64,000 bases of DNA from positions 62,001 through 126,000 of the forward strand of contig NZ_VCIA01000001.1 in NCBI RefSeq assembly GCF_005887555.1. The letters are read 5' to 3'. The stretch is from Lentibacillus cibarius (lineage in GTDB: Bacteria; Bacillota; Bacilli; Bacillales; Amphibacillaceae). Below the pieces are notes generated by a model. The model saw nothing but the letters and a program-made list of their open reading frames with translations, searched no databases and had not been told where the DNA came from. The position numbers and the translations under genes are program-made. The stretch's first letter is position 1, and the number at the start of each line of letters is the position of its first letter. Of the stretch, positions 46,341 through 54,985 are shown piece by piece.

Positions 46341-48050
46341 TTACATTTGTTTATAACTGGAGGCCATTTCCAGCATTTCTCTAGCATGATCTTTCGCCGT
46401 CTCCGTCAACTTCGTCCCTGTGATCATCCGGCTTAATTCGTCAATTTTTTCGTTTTCGCTCAATTCTTCCACAACTGTTGCGGTTCTGTCATTTTTTTCG
46501 TATTTCTGAATAAGCTTATGAATATCTGCCATTGCCGCCACTTGAGGTAAATGGGTAATACATAGTACTTGTGATTGCCTGGAAATTTGCTGAATTTTTT
46601 CGGCAATTGCTTGTGCAACCCGCCCACTTACACCAGTGTCCACTTCATCAAAGATGACACTGGTTATACCTTGATGTTTAGCAAACAGTTTTTTAATAGC
46701 AAGCATAATTCTGGACAATTCACCGCCGGAAGCTACTTTACTCAGCTGTTTCATTGGCTCTCCGGGATTAGCGGAAATAAGGAACTGAACGTAATCAAAT
46801 CCGTCCCGGTGTAGCTTTGGATCTCCTTCCCGCCCAGATGCAGTTTTCGAATCAAAAGAGGTCGAAAAGGAGGCTTTTTCTAAATAAAGATCGGCAAGTT
46901 CAGCGTGTATATCGTTTGTCAAAGCGCGAGCGGCTTCTTGACGCAATACATGCAGTTCTTTGGCTTCGAGATAAGCGTCCTGATACGTTTGATAAATTTG
47001 TTCTTCAAGTTTTGCTAAGTGTGTATCTTTGTTTGTAAGTTGCTCCATTTCTTCCTCAATTTCACCCAGATATTCCAGTATATCATTCACTGAAGCACCA
47101 TATTTCTTTTTCAGGCAATCGATTTCATACAGTCTTGATTCAATTTCATTAAGCCGTTCCGGATCATATTGAAGAGAATCAACATAATTGCGCAGCTCGT
47201 ACATTAATTCCTCAACCAGGAAATAATGATTGGATAATTCTTCTGCTTTTTCAGCTATAAAGGAATCATATTCACTGCCGCTCTGAAGGGACTGGCTTGC
47301 TATATTCAACCACTCAGTTCCTTTTTGTTCACCGTAAAGTGCATTATAGGCATCCTGTAATGCGGTATAAATTCGCTCGAAATTAGTTAGCTGACTGCGC
47401 TCCTCTTCAAGCTGCACATCTTCACCCGGGACAAGGTTTGCCTGTTCAATTTCACTTTGCTGAAATTTGAGCAAGTCAAGTCGTTGTGTCATTTCCTGCT
47501 CATTAGCACTTAACTCCTTATATCGTTTTTGCAATGATAAATATTTTTCGTATAAGCGAGTGTATTCGATTTTTGTTTTCTCTATTTGTTTCTCACTGTA
47601 CAAATCAAGGAGCCGGATATGGTTGTTAGGATCCATTAATGATTGTGTTTCATGCTGACTATGTATATCGATTAACCGTTGTCCAAATTCCCTTAAAATG
47701 GCTAGTGTGACTAGTTTACCGTTCACTCTGCAGATACTTTTTCCGCTTGAAGTAATCGTTCGGTTTAATACAATCATGCTATCCTGAATGTCAATTCCAT
47801 ATTTGTCGGCAATATCATACAATTCTCTATTATCGGATCCTAATATAAAAAGTCCTTCTATCCTAGCTTTACTTGTCCCATGCCGCACGTATTCAACTGA
47901 ACCTCTTCCACCGGCCAGTAGCTGAATGGCATCAATAATAATGGATTTACCGGCACCTGTTTCACCGGTTAAAACAGTTAGGCCATCATCGAACGTGATG
48001 TCAACTTGATCAATAATAGCAAAATCTTGTATTGATAATTCTGTCAGCAC
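46341..48050 (-). CDS. recN: DNA repair protein RecN
   Basis: A 569-residue SMC-like ATPase that acts early in double-strand break repair. Walker A GETGAGKSIIIDAI is at the N-terminus, a long coiled coil fills about 150-370 and the signature/Walker B SGGELSRIMLAI and VIFDEVDTGVSG lie near the C-terminus. The GTG at 48050 (VLTELSIQDFAI) follows GTGAGG; an in-frame GTG nine bases upstream is part of that site. It follows ahrC by 11 bases. No SOS box is obvious. Confidence 0.96.
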   Translation of the reverse strand: MLTELSIQDFAIIDQVDITFDDGLTVLTGETGAGKSIIIDAIQLLAGGRGSVEYVRHGTSKARIEGLFILGSDNRELYDIADKYGIDIQDSMIVLNRTITSSGKSICRVNGKLVTLAILREFGQRLIDIHSQHETQSLMDPNNHIRLLDLYSEKQIEKTKIEYTRLYEKYLSLQKRYKELSANEQEMTQRLDLLKFQQSEIEQANLVPGEDVQLEEERSQLTNFERIYTALQDAYNALYGEQKGTEWLNIASQSLQSGSEYDSFIAEKAEELSNHYFLVEELMYELRNYVDSLQYDPERLNEIESRLYEIDCLKKKYGASVNDILEYLGEIEEEMEQLTNKDTHLAKLEEQIYQTYQDAYLEAKELHVLRQEAARALTNDIHAELADLYLEKASFSTSFDSKTASGREGDPKLHRDGFDYVQFLISANPGEPMKQLSKVASGGELSRIMLAIKKLFAKHQGITSVIFDEVDTGVSGRVAQAIAEKIQQISRQSQVLCITHLPQVAAMADIHKLIQKYEKNDRTATVVEELSENEKIDELSRMITGTKLTETAKDHAREMLEMASSYKQM

Positions 48051-48061
48051 ATACCTCACCC

Positions 48062-48511
48062 CTACAACATATGCAGGAAACGGTCTTGGATAACGGCTGG
48101 GTCATCTTCCGTCCTACAGATGATTAAACATGTATCATCACCACATATCGTTCCCATGATTTCATCCCATTCCAGGTTATCAATAAGAGCGCCGATTGCA
48201 TGTGCATTACCAGGAAGAGTTTTTAATACAATAAAATGACTTGTGTGTTCCATTTTTACAAATGCATCATTTATTAACCGCTTTAATTTGTCCAGTGGAT
48301 TGAAGCGATTATCCGCAGGCAGACTGTATTTATGATTCCCGTTTAGAGATAGTACTTTTACAAGGTGCATTTCTTTTATGTCCCGTGAGACGGTCGCCTG
48401 CGTTACATCATATCCTGCAGATTTAAGCTCATCGGCAAGTTCATCCTGGGTTTCAATCTCTTTTTCAGTTATTAGTTCTCGTATTTTTATATGGCGCTGA
48501 ATTTTACTCAT
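48062..48511 (-). CDS. ahrC: Arginine repressor AhrC/ArgR
   Basis: A 149-residue repressor. The N-terminal winged helix has the family helix [24 protein letters not shown]. The C-terminal hexamerisation and arginine-binding domain has [14 protein letters not shown]. With arginine it represses biosynthesis genes and activates catabolism. The ATG at 48511 follows GGAGG. Tandem ARG boxes before argC in this window are likely targets. The gene is between yqxC and recN as in Bacillus. Confidence 0.97.
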   Translation of the reverse strand: MSKIQRHIKIRELITEKEIETQDELADELKSAGYDVTQATVSRDIKEMHLVKVLSLNGNHKYSLPADNRFNPLDKLKRLINDAFVKMEHTSHFIVLKTLPGNAHAIGALIDNLEWDEIMGTICGDDTCLIICRTEDDPAVIQDRFLHML

Positions 48512-48579
48512 AAGAGCCTCCATTAAAAATCAGATGTCCACTTTTCCCGGTAACGTGAATCCGCAGAATACGTCAGCGT

Positions 48580-49392
48580 TTAATTCTTTTCTCTCAATTC
48601 ACGGTGAGCTGCCTTGACCACTTCCACTAATTCGACATCTTTGCTTTCCGCCTTTTTTCCCCAGCCAAGATGGGCGAGAAATTCAATATTACCATCACCA
48701 CCGGTTATCGGTGAATACGTTAAATCCAGTAACTGGTAACCTTCCCAGTGAGCAAAACCTATCACGTTTTCCAAAACCTGTAAATGCACGTTTTCATCAT
48801 GGACAACTCCCTTTTTTGCAACTTGTTCTCGCCCCGCCTCAAACTGCGGCTTAATAAGCGCTACAATGTCGCTTCCCTCTTTCAGGAGCTGTTTTAACAC
48901 AGGTAATATCAGTTTTAGCGAAATAAAAGAAACATCAATTGCCGCAATGTCTGGCTGACCATGGCCAAGCATGTCCGGCGTAACATACCGGAAATTCGTT
49001 CTTTCCATTACAATGACACGGTCATCATTCCGCAACTTCCAGGCCAATTGATTGTACCCGACATCGATGGCATAACTGAGCGATGCCCCATTTTGCAACG
49101 CACAATCCGTAAATCCACCAGTAGAAGACCCAACGTCAATCATGGTCTTTTCATTTAGTGAGATTGCAAAATGATGGATCGCTTTTTCCATCTTTAAACC
49201 GCCTCGCCCAACATAAGGGATATCTCTACCTTTTAACGTAATCGGAATGGACTCACTTACTTTCATACCAGGTTTATCAAGCCGGTTCTGCTCAGAGAAG
49301 ACAAGCCCAGCCATGATGACTCGCTTTGCTTTTTCCCTCGTAGTAATTAAATTTCGTTCCACCAATAATATATCTAAACGTTTTTTGCCCAT
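48580..49392 (-). CDS. yqxC: TlyA family rRNA methyltransferase / hemolysin-like protein (YqxC)
   Basis: A 270-residue protein with an N-terminal S4 RNA-binding domain (about 4-65, KKRLDILLVERNLITTREKAK). An FtsJ-like methyltransferase follows, with the SAM-site motif MIDVGSSTGGFTDCALQNGA near 90. The catalytic K-D-K-E type residues include ALIKPQFE. TlyA of mycobacteria 2'-O-methylates rRNA; the target in Bacillus is not settled. In Bacillus dxs normally lies just upstream; here the upstream gene is oapA. Confidence 0.93.
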   Translation of the reverse strand: MGKKRLDILLVERNLITTREKAKRVIMAGLVFSEQNRLDKPGMKVSESIPITLKGRDIPYVGRGGLKMEKAIHHFAISLNEKTMIDVGSSTGGFTDCALQNGASLSYAIDVGYNQLAWKLRNDDRVIVMERTNFRYVTPDMLGHGQPDIAAIDVSFISLKLILPVLKQLLKEGSDIVALIKPQFEAGREQVAKKGVVHDENVHLQVLENVIGFAHWEGYQLLDLTYSPITGGDGNIEFLAHLGWGKKAESKDVELVEVVKAAHRELREKN

Positions 49393-49435
49393 TCCTTATC
49401 CCTTTTCTTCCTTTTAAAATGAGTGTTCCAATCAT

Positions 49436-50032
49436 TTATTTATTTTTCCTTGTGTTGTTTTCATTGGGAAATAATTTAATCTTTAGCCGTTGTTCCATAA
49501 ATGCGACAATCTTCCCAGCAAAAAAAATAAGGTTTGTCGATGCGTTAATGGCAGCATATTTTCCAACTGCTTTCCCGCCTACTGTCAAAGCCGCAACTAG
49601 GCTAGTGAGCATAGCGGATAGAACAATCTGGAGCGTGGACCCGTCACCTTGTTCAAACATGGTTGCAACCTGTAGCACGACAGTTGCTGATGCGGTACCG
49701 CTGACAACACCGGATATATCACCAATCACGTCATTGCAAAAACTGGCGAATTTATCGGCATTACGAATGATTTTAACAGATTCCTTTGCACCGTGAACCT
49801 TTTCAGCTGCCATTGCATGGAAAGGTTTTTCACTGGCCGCCGTGGCTGCAATACCAAGCATGTCAAATAACACACCAATGCATACGATAAGAAGAACAAT
49901 CAGTAGTCCAAACACCCAAATAACATTACTTAGTAACGATTCAGATACCACTGAAAAAATAGCCGCTAACACAAACGTGATAACGGCAATTGTAACACTG
50001 AAACGCAGTGATTTTTTTGTTTGCAGTTTCAT
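49436..50032 (-). CDS. oapA: OLE-associated membrane protein OapA
   Basis: A 198-residue membrane protein. Hydrophobic segments lie at about 11-30, 36-62 and 105-125/135-152, and the C-terminal end is basic (KNK). The conserved central patch reads EKPFHAMAAEKVHGA and then RNADKFASFCNDVIGDISG, with acidic residues D93, D101 and D105. This patch resembles CNNM/DUF21-type proteins. OapA binds OLE RNA in Bacillus halodurans and places it at the membrane; that ribonucleoprotein is linked to cold, ethanol and magnesium stress. The gene begins directly after the OLE RNA. Identity rests on location, topology and the motif. Confidence 0.88.
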   Translation of the reverse strand: MKLQTKKSLRFSVTIAVITFVLAAIFSVVSESLLSNVIWVFGLLIVLLIVCIGVLFDMLGIAATAASEKPFHAMAAEKVHGAKESVKIIRNADKFASFCNDVIGDISGVVSGTASATVVLQVATMFEQGDGSTLQIVLSAMLTSLVAALTVGGKAVGKYAAINASTNLIFFAGKIVAFMEQRLKIKLFPNENNTRKNK

Positions 50033-50059
50033 TTTAACCTCTAAATTTAAAAATTATAT

Positions 50060-50668
50060 GTATGAAAGGAATGGTCATTTAAAAGGTAAAAACTGCGGCT
50101 TAGGTCCAGTAGGTTTTCCCAGATGGATACCCTATGTTGCCATAAAGGCGGTTTCCCTTTAAATCCATCTCGGCTCCGTCGCCGAAAGCCGGACTGGATT
50201 ACCACTTAGTCCGCACTATAATCCCTTTTAAATGTCCGATGAGCAGTCTAGGAGTTTTCCTCAGCAGCCTTTAACCGTTCCCTAGCCTCTTTTGCAGTGA
50301 TGATTTCATAGAAAATAAATAACCAAACCGATGGCCATCCGGATTGATTATTAGTGTTCTAATCCCCTCACCACCACTCAAGGCAGGCTACGCTGCAAAT
50401 AAGGCTCCCTCACCCTATTGTGCAGGTTCATACCCCATTCCATAGCAATCCCTAGGCTTAGGTACCACTACAGATATGGGCCTCCGCGGTAATCGGGTCA
50501 ACGCCCACATGCCTTTGTGGATCGCCCGAAAACCTTAACTCCCAGCACTGACCCAAGGCTGGGCGCCTCAAGCCAGCACAAGGAACTTCATCGATGTGCC
50601 CTTTAGCGGATTTTTAGGCCCGCCTTCAGGAGCGGAGGGCTGACTAGAATACTGCACCATCCCTTTTC
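50060..50668 (-). ncRNA. ole: OLE RNA (ornate, large, extremophilic RNA)
   Basis: The gap of 679 bases between ispA and oapA has no open frame but holds a long, GC-rich, highly structured minus-strand sequence. It is about 610 nucleotides, the usual OLE length. Segments I recognise include GCTGGCTTGAGGCGCCCAGC, GGGCGATCCACAAAGGCATG, CGCGGAGGCCCATATCTGTA and, near the 3' end, CAGTCCGGCTTTCGGCGACG. The order ispA-OLE-oapA is that of B. halodurans. The ends are estimated from an extended -10 at 50676-50681 and from the oapA leader. A covariance-model search was not possible here. Confidence 0.93.
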
Positions 50669-50675
50669 TAAGCTA

Positions 50676-50684
50676 ATTATAACA
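50676..50684 (-). promoter_or_regulatory. Extended -10 promoter for OLE RNA
   Basis: TGTTATAAT (minus strand) carries a perfect TATAAT with the TGn extension. It lies just upstream of the OLE 5' region and after the ispA stop. The -35 is poor (TTAGTC at 18 bases). OLE may also be made by readthrough from ispA. Confidence 0.6.
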
Positions 50685-50711
50685 TAAAAAGTACAAAATG
50701 ACTAATAGATA

Positions 50712-51596
50712 TTAATAATCCCTGCTGCTGAAATAATCAGTTAACAATGCGAGATAAGATGAAGCTGCGCCAGCATGATACAATGATTCCTTAGCTTTAT
50801 GGACATAATGGTTTTTTTTCGCTTTTGCACCTTCCAGTCCGAGTAACTTAGGATAAGTATTTTTGTTATTCGCTTCATCGCTGCCTACCGGTTTCCCGAT
50901 TTTATCCGGATCACCGGAAACATCGAGAATATCATCCTGTACCTGAAAAATTAAACCGAGATGATAGGCGAATAGTCCTAGGTGGTTAATTTGTTCAGGT
51001 TCAGCTCCGCCAAGCGAAGCCCCTGTACTGATGGCAAAACGGAGCAGTGCACCGGTTTTTAGTGTGTGGATTGTTTCCAGCTCTTCAAGCGTTAACGCTT
51101 TATGCTCAGCTTTCATGTCAAGCATTTGCCCAGCGACCATCCCTTTCGGACCGCTCGCTTCAGAAAGCAACTGTATCGTTCGAACTTTCTGCGAATCTGT
51201 TAAATGGGGGTCGTTTACAATCAGTTCAAAACTATATGTTAATAAAGCATCACCGGCTAGAATCGCCGTTGCTTCATCATACATCTTATGATTTGTCGGT
51301 TGCCCACGCCGTAGATCATCATTATCCATTGCTGGCAGGTCATCATGAATAAGAGAGTAAGTATGAACCATCTCGAGTGCTATTGCAGGTGCCAGCGCTC
51401 GTTTTGTATCGTTGCTGTATGCTTGATACGCTGCCAACAAAAGAACAGGCCTGAGCCGTTTGCCGCCAGCTTCAACCGAGTAAAGCATCGAGGCTTTTAA
51501 CCGTTCTGGAATGTCCAGACCATGTAGATGTTGCCTAAGTTCCTGCTGTACGGCTACTTTTTGTTCACTAATGAATTGGTTCAGCCTCTCCTGCAC
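50712..51596 (-). CDS. ispA: Farnesyl diphosphate synthase (geranyltranstransferase) IspA
   Basis: A 294-residue trans-prenyltransferase. The first aspartate-rich motif reads HDDLPAMDNDDLRRG (about 80-95) and the second QVDDILDVSGD (about 220). The lysine/arginine diphosphate site GGKRLRPVL is at the N-terminus. It makes farnesyl diphosphate for quinones and undecaprenyl phosphate. Two bases separate it from xseB, so it is in one transcript with xseA-xseB. Confidence 0.95.
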   Translation of the reverse strand: MQERLNQFISEQKVAVQQELRQHLHGLDIPERLKASMLYSVEAGGKRLRPVLLLAAYQAYSNDTKRALAPAIALEMVHTYSLIHDDLPAMDNDDLRRGQPTNHKMYDEATAILAGDALLTYSFELIVNDPHLTDSQKVRTIQLLSEASGPKGMVAGQMLDMKAEHKALTLEELETIHTLKTGALLRFAISTGASLGGAEPEQINHLGLFAYHLGLIFQVQDDILDVSGDPDKIGKPVGSDEANNKNTYPKLLGLEGAKAKKNHYVHKAKESLYHAGAASSYLALLTDYFSSRDY

Positions 51597-51598
51597 AA

Positions 51599-51841
51599 CT
51601 ATTCATCCCCCTGTACATCAAAAGCTTCCAGTTGGCCCTGATCATTCATAATTTGGGTCATTTTTTTCTGAACATCAGTCAATTTATCACTGCAAACTTT
51701 TGAAAGTTTCATTCCTTCCTGGTAATAGGTAATTGCCTTTTCCAATGGAACGTCACCTTTTTCCAGCTTTTCTACTATTTTTTCCAGCTCAAGCATAGCT
51801 TCTTCAAAAGAGAGGCTATTCTCCTTGTTCTCCTGCTCCAT
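51599..51841 (-). CDS. xseB: Exodeoxyribonuclease VII small subunit
   Basis: An 80-residue, mostly helical protein with the family motif LSFEEAMLELEKIVEKLEKG and LEKAITYYQEGMKLSKVC. It binds XseA to form exonuclease VII, which degrades single-stranded DNA. It overlaps the end of xseA by 26 bases and is followed 2 bases later by ispA. Confidence 0.95.
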   Translation of the reverse strand: MEQENKENSLSFEEAMLELEKIVEKLEKGDVPLEKAITYYQEGMKLSKVCSDKLTDVQKKMTQIMNDQGQLEAFDVQGDE

Positions 51842-53183
51842 TGTTTTCCTCCTTTACCGCCAGTACTTGACAGTCCAATGATCCGTCTGCAAGTTTAACG
51901 GCTATACGATCTTTTTCCAATACATTGTTAACAGACTTCACCAGTTCTCCTGATGGATCGTAGAGAATGGCGTACCCACGCTTCATCGTCTCCAGCGGAT
52001 TCAAAAGTGACAGTTTCTCAATAGCTGCCTGCAGCCTATCTGTATTTTTGTCTATACAGCTATTAATCAAATCGTTAAGCTGTTTGTAATATTGATTAAA
52101 CTCCCGGCTGGCGTGGTCAATCTGCCGGTTCGGATGTGATGCAGCGAGCCGTGTATTCATTTGTGCCAATGATTCATGTTTGCGTCGCCATTCCATATGA
52201 AACATTTTGTCAATACGGTCAACATATTTATCCAGCTCCTGCTCTTTCTGTACCATCAGTTGCTCTGGATAACGAAATGCATAAGACTGTTTCAGCCGTT
52301 TTAAATGCTGTTTCGCATCAGCTGTATATTGATTCATTACTTTTGTCAAATACCGCTGCACATTGTTCAATTTATCGATAAGCTCAACCTGTGATGGTAC
52401 AGCTATTTCAGCAGCACCTGTCGGGGTTGGCGCGCGTACATCGGCTGCATAATCACTAATAGTGCTATCTGTTTCATGCCCGACAGCGGAGATAACCGGG
52501 GTGGATGAATGAAAAATAGCTTTGGCCACTACCGCTTCATTGAAACTCCATAATTCCTCTATGGATCCGCCACCCCTGCCGACAATTAAAACATCGAACA
52601 GCCCACTTTCGTTAGCCCGTTTTAGCGCATCGGCGATTGACTGCGGTGCATACGGTCCTTGAACGAGCACTGGTACTATTGTTGTTCGGGCAATGGGGTA
52701 TCTTCGTTTAAGTGTTGTAATGATATCACGAACAGCCGCCCCTGTTGGGGATGTAATCACACCGATATGACGTGGAAATGCTGGCAATTCCTGCTTATAT
52801 TGCACATCGAAGTAACCCTCTTTATGTAATTTTTCCTTTAACTGTTCAAACGCAAGATAAAGCGATCCAAGACCGTCTGGTTCCATTTGCTGTATGTACA
52901 ATTGGTACTGGCCGAACTGTTCAAACACACCAACTTCGCCCCGAATAAGCACATTCATACCATTTTCCGGTCTGAACTTGAGACGCCGGTTGTTGCCGGC
53001 GAACATGACTGCTTGTATACGTGCGTTATCATCTTTAATTGTTAAATACATGTGACCCCGGCTATGATGTTTGAAATTGGAAATTTCCCCTTTTAACCAG
53101 ATGTTTTTCACATGCGGGTCAGTCTCAAATTTCCTTTTAATGTATTTTGTTAAAGCCGTAACGGTTAAATATTTATTTTCCAA
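51816..53183 (-). CDS. xseA: Exodeoxyribonuclease VII large subunit
   Basis: A 455-residue protein with an N-terminal OB fold (about 1-105, VKNIWLKGEISNFKHHSRGHMY). The catalytic region holds TSPTGAAVRDI, IVGRGGGSIEELWSFNE and VGHETDSTISDYAADVRAPTPTGAAE in separate blocks. A coiled coil fills about 260-400. It is the nuclease subunit of exonuclease VII. It overlaps folD by 11 bases and xseB by 26. Confidence 0.96.
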   Translation of the reverse strand: MENKYLTVTALTKYIKRKFETDPHVKNIWLKGEISNFKHHSRGHMYLTIKDDNARIQAVMFAGNNRRLKFRPENGMNVLIRGEVGVFEQFGQYQLYIQQMEPDGLGSLYLAFEQLKEKLHKEGYFDVQYKQELPAFPRHIGVITSPTGAAVRDIITTLKRRYPIARTTIVPVLVQGPYAPQSIADALKRANESGLFDVLIVGRGGGSIEELWSFNEAVVAKAIFHSSTPVISAVGHETDSTISDYAADVRAPTPTGAAEIAVPSQVELIDKLNNVQRYLTKVMNQYTADAKQHLKRLKQSYAFRYPEQLMVQKEQELDKYVDRIDKMFHMEWRRKHESLAQMNTRLAASHPNRQIDHASREFNQYYKQLNDLINSCIDKNTDRLQAAIEKLSLLNPLETMKRGYAILYDPSGELVKSVNNVLEKDRIAVKLADGSLDCQVLAVKEENNGAGEQGE

Positions 53184-54033
53184 CTGCAGGCATTCCTTTG
53201 GCGGCCATGATTGTATTTTTCAGCAGCATGGTAATTGTCATTGGTCCTACACCACGTGGAACAGGCGTAATGTGTGATGCTTTTTCAGCTACTGATGGGA
53301 AATCTGCATCTCCTGTCAGTGATCCATCCGCCATCCGATTTATCCCGACATCGACAATGACAGCCCCAACTTTCACATGCTCACCATGAATAGAATTCGG
53401 CCTTCCCATTGCCAAAATAAGAATATCCGCTTCTTTTGTGAAGTCTGTTAGGTTTTTCGTTCTGGAATGGCAGTACGTAACGGTTGCATTCTCATTTAAT
53501 AGCAACTGACCTACAGGTTTTCCAACAATATTGCTCCTTCCTACAATAACCGCATGCTTACCCTCAATACTGACATCATAGGCTTTCAACATTGTTAATA
53601 TACCGTATGGTGTGCACGGAAGGAAAGTACTGTTCCCCGTCATCATTTTGCCGACGTTAACCGGATGAAAACCATCTACGTCTTTTGTCGGACTGATGGA
53701 TTCGATAACTTCCTGTTCATTTATGTGATCCGGAAGTGGTAGCTGTACTAAAATGCCATGAACCGTTTCATCGTTATTAAGTTCCTCTATTTTCTCCAGA
53801 AGGTTTTTTTCTGTTGTTGATGATGGTAATTCAATGATGTCTGATGAAATGCCTGTTTCCTTTGATGCTTTTTCTTTGCCCCTAACGTAAGATCGGGAAG
53901 CCGGATCATCACCCACGATGATAACTGTTAAGTGTGGTATAATACCATTCTCTTTCAATTGCAGTACTTCCGACTTCATTTCCTCTCTGATTGTTTGTGA
54001 TAGTTCCTTCCCATTCATTTCGGTAGCAGCCAA
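53173..54033 (-). CDS. folD: Methylenetetrahydrofolate dehydrogenase/cyclohydrolase FolD
   Basis: A bifunctional enzyme of about 286 residues for the one-carbon folate pathway. Motifs: the catalytic YVRGKEKASKETGI (Tyr and Lys, near 50), VQLPLPDHI, KDVDGFHPVNVG and the NADP site VIVGRSNIVGKPV. A TTG at 54033 lies 8 bases from AAGGGAG; an ATG nine bases upstream sits too close to that site. The 3' end overlaps xseA. Confidence 0.95.
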   Translation of the reverse strand: MAATEMNGKELSQTIREEMKSEVLQLKENGIIPHLTVIIVGDDPASRSYVRGKEKASKETGISSDIIELPSSTTEKNLLEKIEELNNDETVHGILVQLPLPDHINEQEVIESISPTKDVDGFHPVNVGKMMTGNSTFLPCTPYGILTMLKAYDVSIEGKHAVIVGRSNIVGKPVGQLLLNENATVTYCHSRTKNLTDFTKEADILILAMGRPNSIHGEHVKVGAVIVDVGINRMADGSLTGDADFPSVAEKASHITPVPRGVGPMTITMLLKNTIMAAKGMPAVGK

Positions 54034-54085
54034 AGTCTCCATCTCCCTTCATTCAATTCACCCATTTTATGCTAGTTTGATTTAG

Positions 54086-54469
54086 TTATTCTTTAATTTT
54101 TGAAAGTACACCATTAACAAATTTACCTGACTTTTCATCTCCATATAAGTTGGCGATCTCCACTGCTTCATTAATGGAAACATTAACGGGAACATCTTCC
54201 TTTTGATTAATTTCATAAATAGCGATGCGCAATACCGTTCGTTCCACTGAAGCAATCCGGCTGATGGTCCAATTTTCCAGGTGGTCTGAAATTGTACCGT
54301 CAAGGGTCTGTTTGTTTTCAGCTACACCCTTTACAAGGTCTTTTAAAAATGGATCGATTTCCAGTGATTCTAAGTAATCTTTCATCGCCTGTTCAGGCTG
54401 TTTATCATTCATATCCAGTTGAAACAGTATCTGGAATGCTTTTTCTCTTGCTGCATGCCGGTTCATCAT
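54086..54469 (-). CDS. nusB: Transcription antitermination protein NusB
   Basis: A small all-helical RNA-binding protein of about 127 residues that acts with NusE in rRNA antitermination. The family blocks are RHAAREKAFQILFQLDM near the start and VPVNVSINEAVEIANLYGDEKSGKFVNGVL near the end. Two adjacent ATG codons (54469 and 54466) follow AAGGAG; either may be used. Earlier in-frame starts have no ribosome site. Confidence 0.95.
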   Translation of the reverse strand: MMNRHAAREKAFQILFQLDMNDKQPEQAMKDYLESLEIDPFLKDLVKGVAENKQTLDGTISDHLENWTISRIASVERTVLRIAIYEINQKEDVPVNVSINEAVEIANLYGDEKSGKFVNGVLSKIKE

Positions 54470-54556
54470 CAATAACTCCTTTGAAATTCTTATCTCTTTG
54501 AAATCATAACACGAATGATTGTGAAAAAGCCAGAAACAAAGGGGTGAAAATAAGCA

Positions 54557-54582
54557 AAGGCCAAAAGCAATCTTTTGGCCTT
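54557..54582 (-). terminator. Hairpin between yqhY and nusB (possible terminator)
   Basis: AAGGCCAAAAG and CTTTTGGCCTT form a perfect 11-bp stem with a 4-base loop. The following minus-strand sequence TGCTTATTTT is only moderately T-rich. It may end accBC-yqhY transcripts or attenuate readthrough into nusB. Confidence 0.7.
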
Positions 54583-54594
54583 GCGCTACAGTAT

Positions 54595-54981
54595 TCATTC
54601 ATTGCTCTCTGTCTGTTCCATTTGAATACCAACGACATGAACATTTATCTCATCAATTTCTAATGCTGTCATCGTTTTTAATGTATGACGGATATTTTCT
54701 TGCAATTTTTGTGCCACTTTCGGTATGGAAATACCAAAACTAAGTACAACAAACAAATCAATCAAGATTCCATTTTCGGTGAGGTCCACTTTTACCCCTT
54801 TTCCATGGGACTTCTTTCCAAAACGTTCAACAACCCCGGTTGCAAAGTTACCACGCATTTCCGAGACACCGTCCACCTCAGACGCCGCAATGCCTGTTAT
54901 GACCTCGATTACTTCCGGGGCAATCTCGACCGTGCCAAGACTTTCATCATCACCGACATTTAATAGTGGCTGTTCACTCAT
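54595..54981 (-). CDS. yqhY: Asp23/Gls24 family protein (YqhY)
   Basis: A protein of about 128 residues of the DUF322/Asp23 family. It matches B. subtilis YqhY along its length: VEIAPEVIEVITGIAA, MRGNFATGVVERFGKKSHGKG and LEIDEINVHVVGI. It has no membrane segment. YqhY has been linked to control of acetyl-CoA carboxylase in Bacillus, which fits its place right after accB-accC. The ATG at 54981 matches the family start; another at 54993 overlaps the accC stop. Confidence 0.92.
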   Translation of the reverse strand: MSEQPLLNVGDDESLGTVEIAPEVIEVITGIAASEVDGVSEMRGNFATGVVERFGKKSHGKGVKVDLTENGILIDLFVVLSFGISIPKVAQKLQENIRHTLKTMTALEIDEINVHVVGIQMEQTESNE

Positions 54982-54985
54982 TATC

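Noticed and set aside
50060..50668. Group II intron or degraded dxs in the ispA-oapA gap
   Set aside because: No reverse transcriptase, no domain V-like end and no Dxs-like peptide in any frame. The sequence fits OLE RNA instead.
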